From Geodermatophilus poikilotrophus (GTDB lineage: Bacteria; Actinomycetota; Actinomycetes; Mycobacteriales; Geodermatophilaceae), in contig NZ_FOIE01000004.1 in assembly GCF_900111455.1 (NCBI RefSeq), positions 186,001-250,000 of the forward strand: a DNA stretch of 64,000 nt, written 5' to 3'. Below the pieces are notes generated by a model. It did no database searches. It was not told the origin of the DNA and saw nothing but the letters and a program-made list of their open reading frames with translations. Shown here piece by piece: positions 8,568 through 16,970 of this stretch. The stretch's first letter is position 1; the number at the start of each line of letters is the position of its first letter. The translations under genes and the position numbers were made by a program.

Positions 8568-9198
8568 TCAACCGGTTGTGTTCGCGCTGAGGACCGGAAC
8601 GGTGTGACCGCTCGGGTGGCCGCGGTCGCGGTCGCGTTCCAGGGCGCGGTAGACCGTGGAGCGTGCGACGCCGAACAGGTCGGCCAGCTCGGCGGTGCTG
8701 TGCTCGCCCTGCCGGAAGAGGTTGACGAGGTGGGCCTCTTGGCGGGGGTTGAGCTTGGGCTGCTTGCCGCGCAGCTTGCCCTTGGCCTTCGCCACGCGCA
8801 TACCTTCTCGGGTGCGCAGCCGAATCAGGTCGGCCTCGAACTCGGCGACCATGGCAAGCACGTTGAACAGCAGCCGGCCGACCGGGTCGTGCGGGTCGTA
8901 CACCGACCCGCCCAGGCTCAGCCGGACCTGACGGCGGGTGAGCTCCTCGGCGATGGCACGGGCGTCGGGCAGGGAGCGCGCCAGCCGGTCCAGCTTGGTC
9001 ACCACCAGGGTGTCGCCCCTCCCGGCAGGCGGCCAGCGCCTCGCGCAGCCCGGGGCGCTCGCGGTTGGTACCGGTCAGCCCGTGGTCGACGTAGATCCGA
9101 CTTGGCCCGACGCCGAGGGCAAGCAGCCCGTCGCGTTGGGCGGTGAGGTCTTGGGCGTCGGTGGACACCCGGGCGTAGCCGATCAGCAGCGCCGGCAT
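8568..9198 (-). pseudogene. Serine recombinase (resolvase/invertase family), frameshifted
   Basis: Two overlapping reading frames together make a ~209-residue resolvase. The first carries the catalytic N-terminus with IGYARVST (nucleophile Ser) and ends around ALAACREG. The second resumes exactly there with DTLVVTKLDRLARS, then the E-helix region and a C-terminal helix-turn-helix (LADLFGVARSTVYRALERD). The switch occurs in a run of four G on the coding strand (near 9017-9020), where one fewer G would restore a single frame. This is either a real inactivating insertion or a homopolymer sequencing error. Such enzymes cut and rejoin DNA at short sites in transposons or invertible segments. No transposase or partner remains nearby. 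Confidence 0.85.
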
Positions 9199-9399
9199 GG
9201 CGCACCTCCACAGGCAGGCCGATGCCGGCGCTCCGGTGCGTCGGTCACCGGCGACGGCCGCGGCCGCTACCCGGGGACGGTGATCACCACGAACGTTCCC
9301 GGCGTGCCGTCAAGACGCCGACCACCCGAGCAGGTGGACGAGTCGACACCTCAAGGGATGCCCTACGGGACCCGGCGACTAATGCCGGCTCGTCCGAAT

Positions 9400-9416
9400 G
9401 TCGCCGTAGCGGGTTC
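9400..9416 (+). repeat. 17-bp exact repeat, copy 2
   Basis: Exact copy of the 17 bases at 485-501, here inside a non-coding stretch between the recombinase remnant and another broken gene. Confidence 0.5.
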
Positions 9417-9507
9417 CTCTTGCGATACCAAGCGCCGGTTCAAGCTGCAGGCCCGGGACCGCGTCGAGGCGGTGCTCCGGGCCCGCGAGTCGGGACGGCA
9501 GGGACGG

Positions 9508-9755
9508 TCAGCGGACGGGCACGCCGGCCAAGTCGCAGGCTGCGGCTGCGGCGTCGGCGTCCAGTCGCTCAGCAATGGCCTCGTTGGAGCATTTCCTCGC
9601 GAAGTCCGCGGGGACGCCGAGGGCCTCGGCGATCTGCTCCCAGCTCTCGCCGCCGCGCAGGGCCGCGCGGATGCCGATCAACTAGCTTTCGTGCGCCTTC
9701 CGGACGACCACCTGTCGCCCAGGGCGAGTAGCTCGAGCGCCTCGTAGGTGTTAAG
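9508..9755 (-). pseudogene. Broken small helix-turn-helix-like protein
   Basis: Joining frames gives a ~83-residue protein. NTYEALELLALGDR is followed, after a one-base shift, by VVVRKAHES, then an in-frame TAG where a Gln codon would be expected, then LIGIRAALRGGESWEQIAEA and a short tail ending PVR-stop. The phrase with SWEQIAEALGV is typical of small DNA-binding or sigma-like helix-turn-helix segments that test for a regular repeat of helices. At least one frameshift and one nonsense change are needed, so the gene is probably dead. The exact family is not recognised. Confidence 0.5.
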
Positions 9756-9967
9756 CGAGGTGTCGCGGAACGATGCGCAGCCGTTCTCGTCGTCGTCACT
9801 GATCGTGTTGGGGGCGGTGTTGCCGTTGTCGCGGCGACTGAGCAAGTCAAGCGGGTGGTGGCAGTGGGAAGCGAGACCTCCGCTTCCAGGGCCTCGGCCC
9901 CGCACCGGTGACGTCTGCAACGAGGCCGTAACCGGGCACGGCCCTACCGAACGGGCCCGCGACGCAC

Positions 9968-10006
9968 GGAGGGTCCACACCCCGACGAGCGGGGCGTGGA
10001 CCCTCC
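9968..10006 (-). terminator. Strong terminator of the ferritin-like gene
   Basis: An 11-bp perfect stem, GGAGGGTCCAC with GTGGACCCTCC, is extended inside by CCCC/GGGG and closed by a short loop. It lies 15 bases after the stop at 10022. Confidence 0.8.
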
Positions 10007-10021
10007 GAGTGTCCTGCGGGA

Positions 10022-10993
10022 TCAGGCGTCGACGCCCACGGCCTCCTTGGCGAGCGAGGCGAGCTGGGTCTGCGCGGCGCTGACCACGTTCGCCCGGCTC
10101 TTGTGGGTCTCCTCGTAGCGAGTGATCACGCGGATGTCGTGCGACTCCTTGAGGCCCTTGATGGCCTCCACGGCGTCGCCGACCGAGAGCTGGTCGAAGT
10201 TCTTGATCGGCAGCTCGTCAGCGGAGACATCACCGAGCTCCTCGCGGGCGGACCGGGCGGCCTTGGCGGCGTCCTTGTTGCCCTCACGGCGGGCGATCTG
10301 CTCGGCGCGACGCAGCGAGGCGCTGCGGCCGGCGGTGAGCGTCTCGCGGACGGCGTCGGTGAGCTGCGCGGCGCGGTCGGTGACGGCGGAGACCCGGTCG
10401 GAGGTCTCCTCACCGGCATGCTTGACGGTGTCCACGGCGTTGTTGACCGTGCTTGTCCAAAAGCGGACCGGGGCGTTGACCGCGCGGGCCACACCGCCGG
10501 CGACCTTCTGGACGGGGGTCGCAACGAGCGCGGCGGGGCCACCGAGGGCCTCCTCGGCGAGCACGACGGTCAGCCACTCGACGGTCGCCTGGTGGGCGCC
10601 GATGAGCTTCGCGGCCAGCCGGCGCACCTGGGTCTCCTCGGCCTGCTCGGCGAGGACCTTGACGTAGGTGGCCCGGTCGAGCAGCTGGTGCTCCAGCGAC
10701 AGGTCGCTCAGCAGCGCCTCCTCGACGGGAGCCGCCTGCTCGAAGGTGGCCTTCAGCGTCGCGGAGAGCCGGCCGAGGGCCGGGGTGACGACGTCCGGGA
10801 CACCGCCGAGAGAACGGAGCGCCTCGGTGATCTCGATGGTGCGCGCCGCGGCGTTGTCGGCGTTCTGCGTGAGCTCGCGGCGGACGGCGTCGGTCCGGGC
10901 CTGCGAGATGCGGGTGCGCGCAACCTGCTCCTCGGTCTTGGTGAGCAGCACAAGGGCGCGAAGCTGGTTAACAATCTTGTTGTTGTTGGCCAT
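10022..10993 (-). CDS. Ferritin-like-domain helical protein (putative)
   Basis: A 323-residue, almost entirely alpha-helical, soluble protein starting MANNNKIVNQLRALVLL. The first ~150 residues have the length and heptad pattern of a ferritin-like four-helix bundle, with acidic and His residues such as EHQLLDRATYVKVLAEQAEE and GAHQATVEWL. The middle (~170-240) is rich in Ala, Thr and Asp like a coiled linker. The last ~60 residues form another helix region ending LASLAKEAVGVDA. Similar proteins are common but uncharacterised in actinobacteria; a stress or metal-handling role is only inference. It is monocistronic, with a strong terminator downstream. Confidence 0.6.
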   Translation of the reverse strand: MANNNKIVNQLRALVLLTKTEEQVARTRISQARTDAVRRELTQNADNAAARTIEITEALRSLGGVPDVVTPALGRLSATLKATFEQAAPVEEALLSDLSLEHQLLDRATYVKVLAEQAEETQVRRLAAKLIGAHQATVEWLTVVLAEEALGGPAALVATPVQKVAGGVARAVNAPVRFWTSTVNNAVDTVKHAGEETSDRVSAVTDRAAQLTDAVRETLTAGRSASLRRAEQIARREGNKDAAKAARSAREELGDVSADELPIKNFDQLSVGDAVEAIKGLKESHDIRVITRYEETHKSRANVVSAAQTQLASLAKEAVGVDA

Positions 10994-11231
10994 GTCTTCA
11001 CTGTGCCCCCAGAACCCCGAGTGCTAACTGTTGCAAGCGCATTGCTGGCAGTGAGTCCTGTCACGCCCACTCGGCGACGTAGCCCCAGTTCCTCCGCCGC
11101 TCCCACAAACCGACCGTCGCCCTGATCGGGTGCAGCCAGCCGGTCCCCGACCGACGTGCCCCCTCCCAAGGGATCCCTGCGGGACACCGGTGCCCGATTG
11201 CTGGACGGCGCGAACCTCGCCGTGGTCGGCG

Positions 11232-11249
11232 CCGTCACTGCAGTGACGG
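11232..11249. promoter_or_regulatory. 18-bp perfect palindrome
   Basis: CCGTCACTGCAGTGACGG is perfectly self-complementary and lies 23 bases upstream of the start of the sigma-factor remnant at 11273. A perfect palindrome without a loop is more like an operator for a dimeric regulator than a terminator. Confidence 0.5.
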
Positions 11250-11272
11250 GCGTCGACGAGAGGATGTGATCG

Positions 11273-11380
11273 ATGGACGAGGGAGCGGCAGGAGCGCAGC
11301 CGCTGGCCGAGCAGTTCGAGGCGCACCGCGCGCCTGCGGGCGGTCGCGCACCGGAGGCCGGGCTCCACCCATCCTGCATC
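11273..11380 (+). pseudogene. N-terminal remnant of an ECF sigma factor
   Basis: The sequence opens MDEGAAGAQPLAEQFEAHRA, the usual beginning of SigJ/ECF41-like sigma factors. After a two-base deletion it continues in another frame as ARLRAVAHRRPGST, which aligns with the conserved RLRAVAYRMLGST of region 2. Beyond that no sigma sequence is recognisable, and a single frame is open only to 11542 with non-conserved content. I read it as a decayed gene: start and upstream palindrome kept, most of regions 2-4 lost. Confidence 0.5.
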
Positions 11381-11552
11381 TTGTCGATGGGAATCCGTGC
11401 CCACCCAGGGATCCGCTTGCAGGCATCGCCACCGGCTGCGTCGCGCGCTGATGCCGTACTGGTCTCCGATCCCTGGGGGATGACGCCGAGGAGGTTGGTG
11501 GCAGAGGCATGCGTGCGCCGGAAGCGGCGCCTCGGTCGGTGAGACTGCTCCT

Positions 11553-12485
11553 GTGCTGACCGTGCCCGAGATGTTTGCCGCAGCCACACGCGCGCGGGAG
11601 GGAGCGGCCGGGGCGCAGTGGGTTTCGGGGTTGCCCGCCTTGGTTGATCGGTTGCTCACCAGGTGGGAGCTGAAGGTCGACGGTTCGTTGTTGCATGGGT
11701 ACGTGGCACTGGTGGTGCCAGTGCGCCGCGCCGACGGGCAGGCGGCGGTGCTGAAAGTGTCCTGGGTCGATGAGGACACCAGGGGAGAAGCCTCCGCTCT
11801 GACCCAGTGGGGCGGCGCCGCAGCGGTGACCCTGCTGAAATCCGCACCCGAGGACGGCGCGCTCCTGCTAGAGCGCTTGAACCCCTATCGGTCTTTGGAG
11901 CACGTCGATGAGGACAACGCCGTCCGGCTGGCCGCGACTTTGCTGCGTCAGCTACACGTCCCGCCTCCCGTCGGTCTGGTCAAAGTCGCGGACATCGCCC
12001 GCCGCTGGCAGACAGCACTGCCTCGAGAGTGGGAGACGTTGGGCCGCCCCGGGCGCCGAGAGCTGGTCGGGCACGCGGTCGCCGCCTGCGCCGAGCTGGC
12101 CTCCGGGCCAGGCACAGCGCGTCTGCTGCACGGGGACTACCACTACGGCAACGTGTTGGCCCGCCCATTCGTCCACCCGACATCCGGCGCAGCTGCTGAA
12201 CGGAAGGAGTGGGCGGCGATTGACCCCAAGCCGCTGGTCGGCGATGGGGAGTTCGACCTGATTCCGCTGCTGCGAAACCGCTGGGACGAGCTCGCCGCCA
12301 CCGGTGATGCGGCACAGGCATGCCGCCGGCGCCTGCACGCGATCGCCGACCAAGCAGACCTGGACCGGGAACGGGCTGGGCAGTGGTGCTTGGTGCGCGC
12401 TGTCGATGACGCACTGTGGGGGCACGAGCATCAGACGCCCGGCTTCGCGGCCGTCGCTTGGGAAATTGCGGGGGCACTCCACTGA
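11553..12485 (+). CDS. Aminoglycoside/hydroxyurea resistance kinase (APH(6)/StrB-like)
   Basis: A 310-residue small-molecule kinase of the aminoglycoside/hydroxyurea antibiotic resistance kinase family. The N-lobe has AVLKVSWVDEDTRGE (ATP-binding Lys). The catalytic Brenner-type motif LLHGDYHYGNVLARP lies near 191-205, followed by AAIDPKPLVGDGEFDL (metal-binding Asp), both characteristic of APH(6). Such enzymes phosphorylate streptomycin-like compounds, but chromosomal homologues often act on other metabolites. Start is GTG 11553 or ATG 11571; neither has a strong ribosome site. It stands alone between a sigma-factor remnant and a gene-free stretch. Confidence 0.85.
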   Translation: MLTVPEMFAAATRAREGAAGAQWVSGLPALVDRLLTRWELKVDGSLLHGYVALVVPVRRADGQAAVLKVSWVDEDTRGEASALTQWGGAAAVTLLKSAPEDGALLLERLNPYRSLEHVDEDNAVRLAATLLRQLHVPPPVGLVKVADIARRWQTALPREWETLGRPGRRELVGHAVAACAELASGPGTARLLHGDYHYGNVLARPFVHPTSGAAAERKEWAAIDPKPLVGDGEFDLIPLLRNRWDELAATGDAAQACRRRLHAIADQADLDRERAGQWCLVRAVDDALWGHEHQTPGFAAVAWEIAGALH

Positions 12486-12909
12486 CTGCCGCCCCAGCGT
12501 CCAGGCTCACGCCCGCGAAGGTGTCCCAGTGGCCGATCCCTTGCGGGACGCCGGCGAGGCACCTGCTTGGCCGCGCGGGGGTCACCACCGGGGTTCCTTC
12601 GTCTCACGGGACAGGGCTGCTGGTCGTCGGTGGTCTAGCCGTGTTGCGAGTCGCCCATAGCGGCCGACTACGGGACACCTTCGGGGCCTGCGGTTGCCGC
12701 CGAGTCGCCGCAGGTCCGGGGGCCCCGGAAACTGACTCGCAGCCGCAGCGGCATCCGCGGGGCTGTTTGCGGTTAGGCCCTGCCGTTCCAAGAGCGTGGG
12801 CGGCGGGGCCGCCTCTGCCATATCGCTTAAGCCGTCCCTGCGCGGCTGGACGGTTGCAAGTGCGGCTGGCGCTGGGGCGGCTGAAAATCCCGGCATGAGA
12901 GGGAGTGCC
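12486..12909. other. Gene-free stretch
   Basis: About 420 bases with no supported gene. It includes a degenerate TGTCCC...GGGAC inverted repeat (about 12521-12548) like those at 8513 and 14195. The promoter of the downstream GAF-ANTAR gene should be here, but no convincing hexamers were seen. Confidence 0.4.
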
Positions 12910-13608
12910 GTGACCGAGGACAGCTTCAACGAGCGGCTCGCCGCGATCGCCCGCGCGCTGCTCCACGAGCCGGACGTGCAGGCCACCCTGAAGCGGACCG
13001 TCGCCGACGCCGCGGCCACCCTGGACGGCGAGCTGTACGCCAGCGTCTCGCTGGTGCTCCATCGCCGGCAGGTGGAGACCCCGGTGTACACCGACGACCG
13101 GGCCCTGTGGACCGACCAGCTGCAGTACGAACTCGGGCAGGGGCCGTGCCTGGACGCGGTCTGGGACCAGGACACCTTCTACATCGACGACCTGACCACC
13201 GAGCCGCGCTACGGGGACTGGGGCCGCCGGGTCGTCGCCGAGACCGGCATCCGCAGCAGCCTGTCGCTGCAGCTGTTCACCGACCCCGAAGCCGTCGTCA
13301 GCCTGGGGTCGCTGAACCTGTACTCACCGCGGCCGCGCTCCTTCGACCCCGACACTCGGGCCGAGGCCGTGGCGCTCGCCGCCCACGCCGCCATCGCGCT
13401 GGAGAGCGCGCAGACCGAGGCGAATCTGCGCAGCGGGCTGGTCACCCGCACCGTCATCGGCCAGGCCGAGGGCATTCTGATGGAGCGCCTGAAGATCACT
13501 GCGGATCAGGCGTTCGGGGTGCTGAGCCGGCTGTCTCAGCAGAGCAACGTCAAGCTGCGGGACGTGGCCCGGAACCTCGTCGAGACCGGCGAGATCCCGC
13601 GCATCTGA
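12910..13608 (+). CDS. GAF-ANTAR signalling protein
   Basis: A 232-residue sensor-regulator. Residues ~10-165 form a GAF domain, including the motif ELGQGPCLDAV typical of this actinobacterial group. Residues ~175-230 form an ANTAR domain with VIGQAEGILMERLKITADQA and VKLRDVARNLVETG. ANTAR domains bind RNA stem-loops and act as transcription antiterminators, so this protein may link a small-molecule, light or redox signal to elongation control. GTG 12910 is preferred over ATG 12895 because GGGAG precedes it. It is the first of three similar genes in 5 kb. Confidence 0.9.
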   Translation: MTEDSFNERLAAIARALLHEPDVQATLKRTVADAAATLDGELYASVSLVLHRRQVETPVYTDDRALWTDQLQYELGQGPCLDAVWDQDTFYIDDLTTEPRYGDWGRRVVAETGIRSSLSLQLFTDPEAVVSLGSLNLYSPRPRSFDPDTRAEAVALAAHAAIALESAQTEANLRSGLVTRTVIGQAEGILMERLKITADQAFGVLSRLSQQSNVKLRDVARNLVETGEIPRI

Positions 13609-13632
13609 ACCACCGAGCCCCATCCTGGGGCC

Positions 13633-13659
13633 GTATCCCTGAAGCCGCCCTCAGGGACA
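13633..13659 (+). terminator. Hairpin after the GAF-ANTAR gene (TGTCCC-type, copy 2)
   Basis: TCCCTGA and TCAGGGA form a perfect 7-bp stem 25 bases past the stop. The sequence aligns with the hairpin at 14195, so it may be a repeat recruited as a terminator. Confidence 0.5.
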
Positions 13660-13779
13660 GGACGGAGGCGCGGCCGACGTCACCGAACAGGCATCCCGTG
13701 CGGAACGCCGGCGTAGCGGCTATGAGACCGCGCGGACGTTGTCACCAGCCGTTCGTCGAGCGGACGCGCGACGTCACTG

Positions 13780-14181
13780 TCAGGCGCGGAACGACGGGCT
13801 TTCGGCCTCGTCATCCAGGATCCGTCGGAGTCGTTCCAAGTAGTTAGCCGCCCAGTGCCGCCATCCTGTCTCACCGTCGGGCCGAAGACCTCGTCCGGCG
13901 GAAAGGTCCACCTCGAACATGAGGCGGACGATGCAGCCGGCTTCGATGGGCTGGACCCCAAACGTTGTCCGTGTCGGCACGGGCGGCGTTGGTGACATGA
14001 ACCGAGTCGTCGCGCAGCGTCCCACCTGGAAATGGATGATCTCCATGACGCTGGCGTTGCCCGCCAGGTCGATGAAGCACTGCTGTCTCCGACGCCGTCT
14101 GGAGTCCCCGGGAGTGTGAAGCCGCGTGCCGTGGTGGAGGAGAGCAAGGGGCGCATTCGGCCGGGTGGATGAGCGCCCCAC
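13780..14181 (-). pseudogene. SRPBCC (START-like) domain remnant
   Basis: The C-terminal ~60 residues read like an SRPBCC/AHSA1 family end: TTFGVQPIEAGCIVRLMFEV, then WRHWAANYLERLRRILDDEA. These proteins bind hydrophobic ligands in a helix-grip cavity. The N-terminal half does not match the usual opening, which suggests a frameshifted or replaced start. It may still be expressed as a short protein, but I favour a decayed gene, given the broken genes on both sides. Confidence 0.45.
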
Positions 14182-14194
14182 GCCGCCCCTCGCG

Positions 14195-14221
14195 GTGTCC
14201 CTGAAACTGCCTTTGGGACAC
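14195..14221. repeat. TGTCCC-type hairpin, copy 3
   Basis: GTGTCCC and GGGACAC are perfect 7-bp arms around a 13-base loop, the same loop length as the hairpin at 8513. The loop sequence resembles that at 13633. Confidence 0.55.
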
Positions 14222-14281
14222 CTCGCCGACCGGTGCCAGATGTCAGGTTCTCAGTCGTTCCTTGCCACGTGGTCGGTGGGC

Positions 14282-14575
14282 TCAGTGTGCGCCGAGTTCG
14301 ATGAGCAGGACGCCGGTGGCGACGATGATGATGCCGGCGGTCGTGGTACTGGGGAGCGGATCGCGCCACATGAGCCGAGCAAGGACGGCGGTGAGCGCGA
14401 TGCCGCTGGCGGCCCAGATGCCGTAGGCGACGCCGATGCCCATGCCGGTGGACACACGTCAGGGTGAGGAGGACGAGGGCGGGGGGTAGCCGCCGGCGAC
14501 GGCGGGCAGCCGGCGCTTGCTGCGCAGGCCGGCGGAGGCCCGCAGGGCGTGGTGGCGGCGATGGCGCCGGGCGCG
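14282..14575 (-). pseudogene. SMR-family drug/metabolite transporter, frameshifted
   Basis: On the minus strand, pieces in different frames reconstruct a small multidrug resistance (EmrE/QacE-like) protein. One piece is LRASAGLRSKRRLPAVAGGY, then an ALVLLTLT segment. After another shift comes VSTGMGIGVAYGIWAASGIA, followed by two hydrophobic helices and the end IELGAH. Intact SMR proteins have ~105 residues and four membrane helices; here at least two frameshifts interrupt the chain and the first helix is not recognisable. The gene is dead or badly sequenced. It lies just downstream of the SpoIIE-type phosphatase on the same strand. Confidence 0.6.
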
Positions 14576-14624
14576 TCCGGGGGCGACCTCGAGGACGAGG
14601 GGTTGCGCCCCCGCCTGCTGAGCA

Positions 14625-15917
14625 TCAGCCGGTGGGGGTTGCCTCGGGGATGTCGCGGTCGAGTTCGTCCTCCCGTGGCGGGCGCTTCCACTCCAGGAGC
14701 AGCAGCGAGGCGTCGTCACTGGTCCGGTCGAAGCGCGCGGCCATCAGTGCGTGCGAGAGCCGCCGCACGGATTCGGCACAGGTCAGGTCGGCCGCGGTCG
14801 TCTGCTCGATCAGGTCGCGCAGCCGGTCCTCGCCGAACTGTTCGCCGCCGAGCAGCCGCTCCTCGACGACCCCGTCGGTGAAGAACAGCACCCGGTCCCC
14901 GGGCTCCAGCTGCGCGGTCTGGACGACTGGGGTGCCGGCGCCGAAGCCGATCGGTCGGCTGATCGGACCGGTGAGCTCACCGATCACCCGGCTGCCGCGC
15001 ACCCACAGCGCGGGCGGGTGCCCGGCGTTGACCCAGCTGAGCACGCCGGTCTCGGTGTCCAGCCGACCCAGCTGGGCGGTCGCGAACCGGCCCGGGAACG
15101 ACGTGGCGACCGCCTGGTCCATCGCCGGGTACAGCTCGGTCAACGGGAGCTCGGCCAGCCGCCCGTGCCGGTAGGCGGCGATGATGACCGTGGCCATCGT
15201 CGCGGCCTCCAGGCCGTGGCCCATCGCGTCGAACACCGCCACGTGCAGCACGTGCTCGTTGAAGGCGTAGTCGAAGCTGTCGCCCCCGACCTCGTAGGCC
15301 GGCTCCAGGACCCCCGCCAGGTCGACGACGGGGGTGCTCATCGACAGCGGCGGCAGGGTTCGCCACTGCATGTGCGCCGACAGGTTCAGCGGCCGGGCGG
15401 TGCGCACCCGGGTGAACGCGTCGGTGTACTCGTCGTTGGTCACGATCATGTCCGCCACCAGGCCGGCCAGCCGCTGGGCGAGCTGCCGGTCGTAGTCGGT
15501 CAACCGGGGGAGCGTCAGGCCGAGCACCCCGACCCGGTTGGACCCGTCCAGCAGCGGCAGGTGCAGCCGGACCGAACCGTCGGGGAGCGGCTCCTCGACC
15601 GACTCCTCGGCGCTGAACGCCTGCCCGGCCAGGCTGCCGGCGATGGGAAGTGGATCGCCGACCAGCCCAGGCCCGGTCAGCGGCCGCAGTGTCAGCTGCG
15701 CGAGGTCCTGCAGGTGGATGCTGACGTCGGTGGCCCCGGCGATCCGCGCCTCCTGGCCAATGAGCTGGCCGACCAGCCGGGGTGCGATCAGGTGCACCCG
15801 GTCGAGCAGGGCCCCCAGCAGCCGTTCGCCCACGCTCTCGGCTGCGGGCCGGCCCTCGTCCCGATCGGTGAAGCCGGCGTGCAGCTGCTCCTCGCTCGCC
15901 GCCGCCTTCACGACCAT
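14625..15917 (-). CDS. GAF and SpoIIE-type PP2C phosphatase
   Basis: A 430-residue cytosolic serine phosphatase. Residues ~40-190 resemble a GAF sensor domain. Residues ~215-420 form the SpoIIE/PP2C catalytic domain, with metal-binding motifs VGGDSFDY, FDAMGHGLEAA, FFTDGVVE and SDDASLLLL all present, so it should be active. Such enzymes (RsbU, RsbP) dephosphorylate STAS anti-anti-sigma factors and release a stress sigma factor. No STAS gene is in the window, so its substrate is elsewhere. It is probably read with or after the Crp/Fnr regulator upstream (about 146 bases apart, same strand). Confidence 0.9.
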   Translation of the reverse strand: MVVKAAASEEQLHAGFTDRDEGRPAAESVGERLLGALLDRVHLIAPRLVGQLIGQEARIAGATDVSIHLQDLAQLTLRPLTGPGLVGDPLPIAGSLAGQAFSAEESVEEPLPDGSVRLHLPLLDGSNRVGVLGLTLPRLTDYDRQLAQRLAGLVADMIVTNDEYTDAFTRVRTARPLNLSAHMQWRTLPPLSMSTPVVDLAGVLEPAYEVGGDSFDYAFNEHVLHVAVFDAMGHGLEAATMATVIIAAYRHGRLAELPLTELYPAMDQAVATSFPGRFATAQLGRLDTETGVLSWVNAGHPPALWVRGSRVIGELTGPISRPIGFGAGTPVVQTAQLEPGDRVLFFTDGVVEERLLGGEQFGEDRLRDLIEQTTAADLTCAESVRRLSHALMAARFDRTSDDASLLLLEWKRPPREDELDRDIPEATPTG

Positions 15918-16063
15918 GAGCAGACACCGGCCCGGACGATCACGCCAGGGGTCGGGCTGCTGTTACAGCGGGCGCACGTGATCCCGGCAGCGGTCGCACG
16001 GCCGCGTTTGGTCCCCGCCCCTGCCCCCGCGGCCCGGGGCGAGTGCAGCCCCGCGGTCGGGGG

Positions 16064-16780
16064 CTAACGTGCCGCGAGCGCGGCGTCTGTGGCCCGACGG
16101 ATCGCCTCGTAGCAGGTGCAGGCGTGGGACTGCAGGCGCGGCCGGTCGATGATGGTGATCAGGCCGCGGGTGTAGGTGATGCAGCCGTCCTCGGCCAGCG
16201 ACTGGGCGACCTCGCTGACCGAGGTGCGGCGCACGGCCAGCATCTGGGCGAGGAAGTGCTGGGTGAGCTCGAAGCGGGGGCTGTCCATCCGGTCGGCGGT
16301 CGTGAGCAGCCATCGGGCGGCGCGCTGGCGGGCGGTGTGGACGCGGTTGCAGGCGGCGTTGCGGGAGACGTGAGTGAACAGCGCCTGCGCGGAGCGGCGG
16401 AGCATGGTCGCAAGGGGGCCGTCGACGTCGGCGATGTGCTCGCGGAAGTCTTCGGCGGTCATGCTCAGCGCCCGGCCGGGGACCTGCACCAGGGAGCGTT
16501 CGGTGGGGGCGTCGGCGCCGAGGTAGACGGAGATGCCCACCATGCCCTCCCGACCGATGGTGGCGGTCTCTACCACCTGGTCCTCGCCCAGGTCGGCGAG
16601 GACGGACACCACCCCGAGCAGCGGCAAGTAAACGTTGTTGACGGCTTGCCCGGGCTCGTGCAGCACCTGCCCGGCGGGCAGCGGAGTCTCCGACAGGTCG
16701 GGCAGTAGGGGCGCCAGAGCGTCCTCGTCCAGACCGCCGAGGACGGCGTTGCGGCGTGCCAGGCCGGGGTCGATTGCCAC
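16064..16780 (-). CDS. Crp/Fnr-family transcriptional regulator
   Basis: A 238-residue regulator. An N-terminal cyclic-nucleotide-binding-type beta-barrel (~20-140, for example TATIGREGMVGISVYLG) is followed by a dimerisation helix and a C-terminal winged helix with FLAQMLAVRRTSVSEVAQSL as the DNA-reading helix-turn-helix. The usual cAMP-binding Arg/Ser pattern is not obvious and there is no clear Fe-S Cys set, so the effector is unknown. GTG 16780 was chosen because GGAGG lies 8 bases upstream; the frame is open further upstream. It is divergent from a GAF-ANTAR gene. Confidence 0.85.
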   Translation of the reverse strand: MAIDPGLARRNAVLGGLDEDALAPLLPDLSETPLPAGQVLHEPGQAVNNVYLPLLGVVSVLADLGEDQVVETATIGREGMVGISVYLGADAPTERSLVQVPGRALSMTAEDFREHIADVDGPLATMLRRSAQALFTHVSRNAACNRVHTARQRAARWLLTTADRMDSPRFELTQHFLAQMLAVRRTSVSEVAQSLAEDGCITYTRGLITIIDRPRLQSHACTCYEAIRRATDAALAAR

Positions 16781-16946
16781 GATGAAGTCCTCCGGTGACG
16801 TGCGAGCGGTGCGCCGTGACCGGTCAGCGGGGATGGTGATCCCTCGTCCACGGTCGACACGCTCGGGCGGAGGCTGCCTCTTGCACAGAAGGGGCAGGAC
16901 CATCGTGACGCAGCCGAGCACCGGCCGCCAGGGGAGCACGTCTCTC

Positions 16947-16970
16947 GTTCTCACCCTCAATGTCGGGTAC
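16947..16970 (+). promoter_or_regulatory. Candidate SigB-type promoter for the GAF-ANTAR gene
   Basis: GTT at 16947 and GGGTAC at 16965 are separated by 15 bases, close to the actinobacterial general-stress (SigB-like) pattern GTTT-N14-16-GGGTA(C/T). It faces the GAF-ANTAR gene at 17124, leaving a ~150-base leader. Matching such a short pattern by eye is suggestive only. Confidence 0.4.

Noticed and set aside
10994-11040. TTAGCACTC/GAGTGCTAA half-site (CIRCE-like) upstream of the ferritin-like gene
   Set aside because: Only one half matches; the opposite arm at the 9-base spacing does not, so HrcA control is not supported.
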